From positions 1-43,601 of the forward strand of contig DBOM01000079.1 of the NCBI GenBank assembly GCA_002299965.1: a DNA stretch of 43,601 bases, written 5' to 3'. Of the stretch, positions 7,955 to 13,881 are shown piece by piece. The DNA comes from Caldiserica bacterium UBA646 (GTDB lineage: Bacteria > Caldisericota > Caldisericia > Caldisericales > Caldisericaceae). Every line of letters starts with the position of its first letter. Within the stretch, counting starts at the first letter, position 1. The position numbers were made by a program, and so were the translations under genes. The notes below the pieces were generated by a model. That model made no database searches. It had not been told where the DNA came from and saw nothing but the letters and a program-made list of their open reading frames with translations.

Positions 7955-8023
7955 GATGAGTTAAGAGAAGATTGGAAACAAAAGAAAATAACACCACTCA
8001 ATTGGAATGATTTAGGTTTTTAA
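7955..8023 (+). pseudogene. 3' fragment of a GNAT acetyltransferase gene
   Basis: Codons read DELREDWKQKKITPLNWN then DLGF and a stop. The intact GNAT at 1364-1909 ends LREDWKQKKVTPNNWGNKDF. Only the last 22 codons remain, and an in-frame stop lies at 7928-7930. It converges on the PD-(D/E)XK gene, 11 bases away, mirroring the left copy. Confidence 0.75.
7962..7995 (+). repeat. direct repeat, right copy (34 bp)
   Basis: Copy of 1848-1881 with one mismatch. Similarity continues at lower level to about 8060, through the GNAT stop and into the end of the nuclease gene. Confidence 0.85.
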
Positions 8024-8034
8024 CGCTTTCTCTT

Positions 8035-8757
8035 TTAAGCAACGAGATTAATAGCAACCGCAAGATTCTGTAAAATATTTCGTTTCGCGGTTATAATATA
8101 GTAGTTGTCTTTTACCCTATAAACACCTTCTCTGCATCTTTGTGGCTCATCATGTAAAATCCATTTTATATTGTCAAGGATATTTCTCTTGACAGAAAGC
8201 GTAGTATCGATCAACAATATAAAACTATCAGGCTTAAGATAATTTACCCTATCTAAAATCGACTTGAGTTCTGCTACTGAAATATTATTCGGTGGACTTT
8301 CTTTACACTCAATCATAACCAATTTTGTACCAACTCTTGCTACAACATCAATATCTCCCCCGAATTCAAGATTTTTTAACTTTACATCCACCATAGTTTC
8401 AAGACTTAATTCCTCGCTTAAATATTTTGCTATAAACCATTCAAAAATGGTACCCATATCGCTAAGAGAAAATTGTGCAATCAATAATCCGTTTTTCTTC
8501 AGGAGAATACCTAACTCCTCAATTTTTGCAATGTACTCATCTGCAACTTTCCCCCATTTTTCTCTAATCAGATTCTTATCAGCCTCGCCAATCTTTTGAA
8601 TGAACAATACATCTCTTAACACTCTTCTAAAGTAATAGCTTTTTAATAGCAAGTAAAAAAAGTCCTGATCTTCTGTCTTTATAAAATCAAAAGTACTTTG
8701 CTTGCATAAAGCTTTAAACCCTCTCGCTTTAAGCAATTTATCAATAGAAAATGGCAA
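8035..8757 (-). CDS. PD-(D/E)XK nuclease-like protein (DUF3782-like), 5' end frameshifted
   Basis: The open frame from TTG at 8757 gives 240 residues. It contains a PD-(D/E)XK core: E106 in FEWFIAKYL, D135 and D137 in GGDIDVVA, then E150 and K152 in LVMIECKES. The frame continues upstream without a stop through a coiled coil (EKIESLEFQINLLQKRIKSL then EEALKEYL) but without a normal start. An ATG at 8840-8838 overlaps the stop of the rhomboid gene as TGATG. It would be in frame if the following run of six A had seven. So the true gene is probably 8035-8840 with a one-base indel, slippage or sequencing error at the A-run. Multi-copy proteins of this type occur in thermophiles; the function is unknown, possibly DNA-related. 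Confidence 0.7.
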   Translation of the reverse strand: MPFSIDKLLKARGFKALCKQSTFDFIKTEDQDFFYLLLKSYYFRRVLRDVLFIQKIGEADKNLIREKWGKVADEYIAKIEELGILLKKNGLLIAQFSLSDMGTIFEWFIAKYLSEELSLETMVDVKLKNLEFGGDIDVVARVGTKLVMIECKESPPNNISVAELKSILDRVNYLKPDSFILLIDTTLSVKRNILDNIKWILHDEPQRCREGVYRVKDNYYIITAKRNILQNLAVAINLVA

Positions 8758-8839
8758 ATACTCCTTTAAAGCCTCTTCGAGAGACTTGATCCTTTTCTGT
8801 AAAAGATTGATTTGAAATTCAAGCGATTCTATTTTTTCA

Positions 8840-9550
8840 TCAATATCCGTAATAAATTTCCCCTTTATCTCTTTTTGTTTTTTTGATAATCATCGCAGCA
8901 AGAAAGCCAAATACAAATCCTCCCACATGTGCCCAGAAAGCAACGCCAGCCGCAACTCCAAATGATGTAAAAGCCGATGAAAGCTGCATAACGAACCATA
9001 CAAGAAGAAAGAGCGAGGCGGGTATTTCAATAAATGTGATAAAAATGAAAAGGAAAACAAGTGTTTTAACTCTGGATCGCTGGAAAAGATAAAAATATGC
9101 TCCCATTGCCCCTGCAATAGCACCACTTGCGCCAATGATTGGTACTTTCGAAAGAGGGTCCATTGCCACTTGAGTGAGTGATGCAACAACACCGCTTAGT
9201 AGATAAAAAATAACAAATCCTTTTGCCCCCAAATAATCCTCTACATTATCCCCAAAAATCCAAAAATACCACAAGTTACCAATGATATGAGTAAAACCGC
9301 CATGAAGAAACATCGAGGAAAAAATAGTCAACCATGCCGGACGAAGAGACGGCACAATATAATTGCCTGTTGTTACCTGATAAGGAATAAGTCCATAGCG
9401 CAAATAAAAATTATTTAGTGCTAGACTAGGATCTTTAAAAGTTGCTGACTGAAAAAGCATTATTAGAAACACAACAACATTAATCGCGATAATTACGAGT
9501 GTGGCTAAAGGAAATGTGCTTATCTCCTGCGTATCTCGCAGCGGTATCAT
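8840..9550 (-). CDS. rhomboid family intramembrane serine protease
   Basis: This is a 236-residue polytopic membrane protein that would cleave transmembrane substrates within the bilayer. The catalytic pair is visible: S142 in GASGAIAG and H208 in FWAHVGG. The conserved HGGFTHIIGNLWYFWIFG stretch supplies H83, H88 and N92. About six transmembrane helices are present, as expected for the minimal rhomboid core. It lies 3 bases downstream of the MTA phosphorylase gene on the same strand, and its stop overlaps a TGATG start signal for the nuclease gene, so the three form an operon. The substrate cannot be predicted. Confidence 0.92.
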   Translation of the reverse strand: MIPLRDTQEISTFPLATLVIIAINVVVFLIMLFQSATFKDPSLALNNFYLRYGLIPYQVTTGNYIVPSLRPAWLTIFSSMFLHGGFTHIIGNLWYFWIFGDNVEDYLGAKGFVIFYLLSGVVASLTQVAMDPLSKVPIIGASGAIAGAMGAYFYLFQRSRVKTLVFLFIFITFIEIPASLFLLVWFVMQLSSAFTSFGVAAGVAFWAHVGGFVFGFLAAMIIKKTKRDKGEIYYGY

Positions 9551-9553
9551 TAC

Positions 9554-10360
9554 CTATATCTCAACCCGTGCTCCGGTAAGTGCTTTGCCGCATTGACAAT
9601 GCCTTTCTTGGGGGATTTTCTCGATCATACTCTTTAGTATAGTCACAAGTTTGGAATTATTTTCAGCAAATTTTTTAACAACCATCTCTTGCGTTACTGG
9701 TTCAACATTCCCGCTAGCAACAACGCCGGCATCATAATCTGTAACAACTGCAATGTTTACATAGCACATCTCAAGCTCGCGAGCAAGTAATACTTCTGGA
9801 TACTGTGTCATATTAATAATATCCCATCCCATTTTCGTAAACCATTCACTCTCTGCTTTTGTCGAAAATCTTGGGCCTTGTATAACTACAACTGTCCCTG
9901 TTGGATGAAAAGGCAATTTCATTTTATCCAACACATCTACGGCAATTTTTCGGAGCTCCGGACAATAAGGTTCTGCAAGACTAACATGCACTGTGATTGG
10001 TCCTTCGTAAAATGTACAATCTCTTCCAGAAGTTCTATCCACAAATTGACTGGTTATGACAAAGTCACCTACTTTCACATTTGGCTGTAAACTTCCTACC
10101 GCTGTTGGTGCAATAATCCTTTCGACCCCTAACGATTTCATCGCCCAGAGATTCGCTTTGTATGGAATTTTGTGTGGTGGATACTGATGTAATTTCCCAT
10201 GTCTTGGTAGAAAAGCAATTTTTTTATCATTGTATTTACCAATTGCAATACGATCCGATGGAGGACCATACGGTGTTTCAATTTTTATCTCACTTACATC
10301 ATCTAAAAAAGAATAAAACCCTGAACTCCCAAATACGCCTATTTCTGCCTTCTTTGCCAT
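9554..10360 (-). CDS. mtnP: S-methyl-5'-thioadenosine phosphorylase (MTAP)
   Basis: This is a 268-residue enzyme of the PNP/MTAP family that splits methylthioadenosine with phosphate into adenine and methylthioribose-1-phosphate, in methionine salvage. Visible motifs are GSSGFY near the start (phosphate loop), FLPRHGK, GPRFSTKAE, NMTQYPE and TDYDAG. Aspartates in TDYDAG point to 6-aminopurine (adenine) substrates rather than the asparagine seen in guanosine/inosine enzymes. A CxC pair near the C-terminus (CQCGKAL) resembles the stabilising cysteines of thermophilic MTAPs. The ribosome site GGAGGAGG lies about 8 bases before ATG. It is the first gene of the MTAP-rhomboid-nuclease operon. Confidence 0.9.
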   Translation of the reverse strand: MAKKAEIGVFGSSGFYSFLDDVSEIKIETPYGPPSDRIAIGKYNDKKIAFLPRHGKLHQYPPHKIPYKANLWAMKSLGVERIIAPTAVGSLQPNVKVGDFVITSQFVDRTSGRDCTFYEGPITVHVSLAEPYCPELRKIAVDVLDKMKLPFHPTGTVVVIQGPRFSTKAESEWFTKMGWDIINMTQYPEVLLARELEMCYVNIAVVTDYDAGVVASGNVEPVTQEMVVKKFAENNSKLVTILKSMIEKIPQERHCQCGKALTGARVEI

Positions 10361-10407
10361 TTCTTCCTCCTCCTCACTGAATAATAATGCTAACTTTCCC
10401 TTTTTTA

Positions 10408-10413
10408 ATTATA
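10408..10413 (-). promoter_or_regulatory. -10 box for the MTAP operon
   Basis: On the minus strand TATAAT lies 48 bases upstream of the MTAP start codon. The -35 region is poor. Confidence 0.4.
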
Positions 10414-10474
10414 CAATTTTTTTGCTTAATTACTATTTTCCAAAAATTTTGACTACATCAATTCAAGGATAAAA

Positions 10475-10495
10475 AGCCCCGCTAAAAGCGGGGCT
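10475..10495 (-). terminator. intrinsic terminator of the POR operon
   Basis: AGCCCCGC and GCGGGGCT form a perfect 8-bp GC-rich stem with a 5-base loop. On the minus strand it is followed by TTTTT. It lies 24 bases after the porB stop codon. Confidence 0.9.
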
Positions 10496-10518
10496 ATAAG
10501 TATCAATTCAGTTTTGTA

Positions 10519-11451
10519 TTACAGCTCAATACCAGATTCTTCAAGTTTTAAAAGCCGTTCCCATTCTTTATCTACCATCATTTGCATCTTCTCTATTACA
10601 TGTTTATTTTCATCTTTAAATAGGTGTTTAAAACGTCCTTGCCCTTTAAGAAATTCTTCAATTGGTTTTCTATTCTTTGGTTTGTGATTGATATGTACTT
10701 TACCCTTTTCAATTTCATATAGTGGCCAAAAATTTGTTTCAACTGCTAATTTTGAATAAGCCATTGTGGCAGCAGGATCAAATCTCCAGTTTGTGGTGCA
10801 AGGTTGAAGAACTGCAAGAAAAGCAGGCCCATCTGCCTCAAAACCTTTTTTCGCCTTGTTATATAAATCTATTATATTATGATTTGTTGCCTGGGCAGCA
10901 TAAGGAATTCTATGTGCGGCTGCAATTTCGACAATATTTTTCCGCCACTGAGGTTTACCAAAACTTTTCGAACCAGCTGGCACTGTTGTTGTATTTGCTC
11001 CATAAGGTGTTGCAGCACTCCTCTGGTTACCCGTGTTCATATAACCTTCGTTGTCGTATACGACATACATAAAATTATGGCCTCTTTCTAATGCTCCGGA
11101 AAGAGCCTGAAATCCTATGTCGTATGTACCGCCATCACCACCAAATGCCAGAATGTTTACATCCTTGTCAATTTTCCCTCTCTTCCTTAAAGATTTATAC
11201 GCTGTCTCTATTCCGCTTGCTACCGCCGCCGCATTCTCAAATGTGACATGTATCCACGGTACTTTCCAGGCAGAATAAGGATAAATTGTTGTAACAACTT
11301 CTAAACATCCTGTTGCATTAGCAATAATAACAGGTTTATCTGATGCAGCAAGTATTGCTCTTACTATAGAACCTATACCGCACCCTGCGCACATCCTATG
11401 TCCGGGAGCAAGTCCTACAGGTTTTGACATTATTTCTTGTAACGTTGCCAT
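10519..11451 (-). CDS. porB: pyruvate:ferredoxin oxidoreductase, beta subunit
   Basis: This 310-residue subunit carries thiamine pyrophosphate and a proximal 4Fe-4S cluster. POR oxidises pyruvate with CoA to acetyl-CoA and CO2, passing electrons to ferredoxin. Cysteines for the cluster are C21 and C24 in HRMCAGCG, C49 in NATGCLEV, and one in LQPCTTNWRF. The TPP motif GDGGTYDIG and the downstream YDNEGYMNTG are intact. The start has GGGGG 7 bases upstream, immediately after the porA stop. It is the last gene of the operon, followed by a terminator. Confidence 0.95.
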   Translation of the reverse strand: MATLQEIMSKPVGLAPGHRMCAGCGIGSIVRAILAASDKPVIIANATGCLEVVTTIYPYSAWKVPWIHVTFENAAAVASGIETAYKSLRKRGKIDKDVNILAFGGDGGTYDIGFQALSGALERGHNFMYVVYDNEGYMNTGNQRSAATPYGANTTTVPAGSKSFGKPQWRKNIVEIAAAHRIPYAAQATNHNIIDLYNKAKKGFEADGPAFLAVLQPCTTNWRFDPAATMAYSKLAVETNFWPLYEIEKGKVHINHKPKNRKPIEEFLKGQGRFKHLFKDENKHVIEKMQMMVDKEWERLLKLEESGIEL

Positions 11452-11455
11452 CTCA

Positions 11456-12625
11456 TTACCCCCTTAACCCTATGTATCTTTCTTCTTCCGAGTTTACCTC
11501 TCCCGAAAGTAGCTCGTTGAATGCTTTTTCTATATCACTCTTAAAGATATCTTTTCCGCCAAGACCGAAAACATAGCTCTGAAGTTTTGGTCTTTTGTCC
11601 AGCTCAAAGAGAGCATTTTTGATTTCAGCATAAACAGGTGCATAAGCACCAAAAGCCATTGAGCGATCTAGCACACCAACTACAGGTATATCTTTCAACG
11701 CTGTTCGCACTTCTTTATACGGGAAAGGCCTAAATAGTTTTGGTTTTAGCAATCCAACTTTTTTGCCCTCTGCTCGCATTTTATCTACAGTATCTTTGGC
11801 AGTACCCGCTGTAGATGAAAGAACTACTATCGCTGCGTCTGCATCATCCAATTTGTATGATTCAAAATATGGATATTCTTTTCCAGTAATTTTGGAGAGC
11901 TCTTTGCCGGTCTCAAGGTAAATTTTCTTTACCTGTCTCATTGCCTCTTCCTGCTGTCTTTTAATTTCAAAATAATAATCCGGTAAAGCAAGCGGCCCAA
12001 TTGTATATGGATGCTCTGTATCAAGTAAATATCTGTCTGGATTTCTTTCTCCCACAAATGCTTTTACCTTGTCATCATCAAATATCTCAACATTTTCTAC
12101 GCTATGCCCAGTTATAAAACCGTCCTGCATAACCATTGCAGGAAGTAATATGTCGGGGTGTTCTGCGAGTCGAATTGCTAAAAGCATATTTTCGTATGCC
12201 TCTTGGCCGTTTTCAGAAAATATTTGTATCCACCCAATTGTTGTTGCACCCATTGTATCAGAATGGTCACAATGAATATTAATTGGCGCAGATAATGCTC
12301 TATTTACAACAGGCATCACAATAGGTAATCTTAACCCCGGAACTGCTGCCACTACTTCCCACATTAGTGCCAATCCTTGAGATGCTGTTGCGCACATTAC
12401 TCTTGCTCCTGCTGCAGCCGCTCCTACAGTTGCTGACATTGCGGAATGCTCAGATTCTACAGGTATTGTTTCTGTATCGACAATACCATTTGCAACATAT
12501 TGCGCAAAGAATTCAACAATTGGAGTTTGGGGAGTAATAGGATAAGCTACAACTACATCAGGGTTAATCTGCCGCATTGCCTCAGCGACAGCTTGTGTTC
12601 CCGATAATGGTTTCCAAGTACTCAT
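11456..12625 (-). CDS. porA: pyruvate:ferredoxin oxidoreductase, alpha subunit
   Basis: This is a 389-residue alpha subunit containing the pyrimidine-binding part of the TPP site (AYPITPQTPIVEFFAQY near residue 30, with SEHSAMSATVGAAAAGARV and ATASQGLALMWEV after it) and the CoA-side domain. The ATG at 12625 has AAGGAGG about 8 bases upstream; a GTG three codons earlier overlaps that ribosome site and is less likely. Gene order gamma, delta, alpha, beta is the archaeal/Thermotoga-type separate-subunit form rather than the single fused POR of clostridia. Confidence 0.95.
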   Translation of the reverse strand: MSTWKPLSGTQAVAEAMRQINPDVVVAYPITPQTPIVEFFAQYVANGIVDTETIPVESEHSAMSATVGAAAAGARVMCATASQGLALMWEVVAAVPGLRLPIVMPVVNRALSAPINIHCDHSDTMGATTIGWIQIFSENGQEAYENMLLAIRLAEHPDILLPAMVMQDGFITGHSVENVEIFDDDKVKAFVGERNPDRYLLDTEHPYTIGPLALPDYYFEIKRQQEEAMRQVKKIYLETGKELSKITGKEYPYFESYKLDDADAAIVVLSSTAGTAKDTVDKMRAEGKKVGLLKPKLFRPFPYKEVRTALKDIPVVGVLDRSMAFGAYAPVYAEIKNALFELDKRPKLQSYVFGLGGKDIFKSDIEKAFNELLSGEVNSEEERYIGLRG

Positions 12626-12638
12626 TTTCTCCACCTCC

Positions 12639-12980
12639 TTATTTTGAAGAAGTGGCTTCTTCTTCTCTTATCATTTCAATCGCGTGTGTAGGGCATTCAT
12701 GGACACAAATCCCACAACCTTTACAGAAATCTAAATCTGTCTCGAGTCTCACGGTGCCTTTATAAATTCTTCCATTAAAACCTTTTACACCTTCTTCAGA
12801 TTTAACTATTGAAATGGCCATATCAGGACAGTATGCTACACAAAACATGCAATGTGTACATTTGTCAGGATCCCAAACAGGCCGTGAAGTTCTCCATGAT
12901 CCTGTTTTATATTCAAGCGAAGATGCTGGTGGAAGATCAGCTCCGCGCATAAGATCTTTCCATCCTTTTTTTTCTGTCAT
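12639..12980 (-). CDS. porD: pyruvate:ferredoxin oxidoreductase, delta (2x[4Fe-4S]) subunit
   Basis: This is a 113-residue ferredoxin-like subunit that relays electrons out of POR. It has two classic clusters, CTHCMFCVAYCP and CKGCGICVHECP. I chose the ATG at 12980, which overlaps the porG stop as ATGA and has GGAG 7 bases upstream. A longer frame from 12998 would overlap porG further. The N-terminus (GWKDLMRGADLPPASSLEYK) is typical of PorD. Confidence 0.94.
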   Translation of the reverse strand: MTEKKGWKDLMRGADLPPASSLEYKTGSWRTSRPVWDPDKCTHCMFCVAYCPDMAISIVKSEEGVKGFNGRIYKGTVRLETDLDFCKGCGICVHECPTHAIEMIREEEATSSK

Positions 12981-13546
12981 TTTGCTATCTCCTTCCATGC
13001 TTCCCTTAGACCTTCTATATTTTTTTTGACCTTTTCCTCTCCTAAAGTTGCAAGGAAATGTTCTCCGATCACATCTTCAACCGATTCAATCGACACAACG
13101 TCAGTAACCTTTATTAATGCCCCAAGCATAGGTACGTTCGGGGCATCAATGCCCAACAATTTTAGTGAAATGCCAGTTGCATCAAGTGTATAGATTTTAC
13201 CATTAAAACCTGTAATCTTTCTTATTTCTTCTGCAGATTTTGTAGTGTTTACAATAAGTATTCCGTGTTTTTCACAAAGTCCCTGTGCAACAGGAACACT
13301 TCCTGCAATACCTTGGTCAAATACAAGCACTGCATCAGGATTAACAATTGGTTCATGCGTTCTAAGTTGTTTATCAGATATTCTTGTGTACGAAACTGTT
13401 GGCGCACCTCTTCTTTCTGATCCATACTCAGGAAACGATTGAATCCATTTCCCGAGTTTAAATGCAGACTCTGCAAGAAGTTGAGATCCAGACTTTGCAC
13501 CTTGGCCAGCTCTTGCATGCATTCTTACCTCGTAGATTTCCTTCAT
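12977..13546 (-). CDS. porG: pyruvate:ferredoxin oxidoreductase, gamma subunit
   Basis: This is a 189-residue gamma subunit; the domain contributes to CoA binding and complex assembly. Motifs are RAGQGAKSGSQLLAESAF near the start and FPEYGSERRGAPTVSYTRIS (about 38-57), both diagnostic of PorG/VorG-type proteins. GGGGAGG lies 7 bases before ATG. Pyruvate specificity is inferred from the alpha/beta sequences and the overall set; a related 2-oxoacid cannot be fully excluded. Confidence 0.93.
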   Translation of the reverse strand: MKEIYEVRMHARAGQGAKSGSQLLAESAFKLGKWIQSFPEYGSERRGAPTVSYTRISDKQLRTHEPIVNPDAVLVFDQGIAGSVPVAQGLCEKHGILIVNTTKSAEEIRKITGFNGKIYTLDATGISLKLLGIDAPNVPMLGALIKVTDVVSIESVEDVIGEHFLATLGEEKVKKNIEGLREAWKEIAK

Positions 13547-13578
13547 ATTGGCCTCCCCAACTTAAAAACTAAATAGTT

Positions 13579-13603
13579 TTCCAGGGAGGAATCCTCCCTG
13601 GAA
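13579..13603 (-). repeat. hairpin between ferredoxin gene and porG
   Basis: TTCCAGGGAGGA and TCCTCCCTGGAA are perfect inverted copies around one base. No T-run follows on the minus strand, so it more likely tunes read-through or stabilises the ferredoxin message than ends transcription. Confidence 0.7.
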
Positions 13604-13628
13604 CTGTAACATTTGAAATAAAAAGATT

Positions 13629-13826
13629 TTATGCTGTTTCTTCGATTTGAATACACTGTACCGGACAATTTTCTGCAGCATCTTTGTTGCAATCTGCATC
13701 TGATTCAGCAGAAATGGGAGCAGCTTTCCCATCATCATCCATTATCCAATTCTCCGGACAGATTGAAGCACATACACCACATCCAATGCAAGCTTCCGTG
13801 TCGGTTGTAACTTTATATTTTGCCAT
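13629..13826 (-). CDS. ferredoxin, single [4Fe-4S]
   Basis: This is a 65-residue soluble ferredoxin, the likely electron acceptor for the POR encoded next. C13, C16 and C19 (CIGCGVC) plus C54 (CP) fit one 4Fe-4S cluster. C23 and C46 fit the extra disulfide position seen in Thermotoga-type monocluster ferredoxins. It is acidic, as expected. GGAGG precedes the ATG, and a good promoter lies just upstream, so it heads the POR transcription unit. Confidence 0.93.
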   Translation of the reverse strand: MAKYKVTTDTEACIGCGVCASICPENWIMDDDGKAAPISAESDADCNKDAAENCPVQCIQIEETA

Positions 13827-13845
13827 TTTTCACCTCCATATTCGT

Positions 13846-13873
13846 ATTATAAAAAAATTTTAGGTATTTGCAA
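13846..13873 (-). promoter_or_regulatory. promoter of the ferredoxin/POR operon
   Basis: On the minus strand, -35 TTGCAA (13868-13873) and -10 TATAAT (13846-13851) are separated by 16 bp. The predicted start gives a leader of about 12 bases carrying the GGAGG site. Confidence 0.6.
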
Positions 13874-13881
13874 TGTATTTA

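Larger units (their letters stand above)
7466..8034. other. gene-debris region
   Basis: No intact gene is visible in about 570 bases. It holds an eroded minus-strand reading frame (7543-7790), a GNAT 3' fragment (7955-8023), and an imperfect inverted repeat around 7820-7850. The debris separates the cassette from the minus-strand nuclease operon. Confidence 0.6.
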
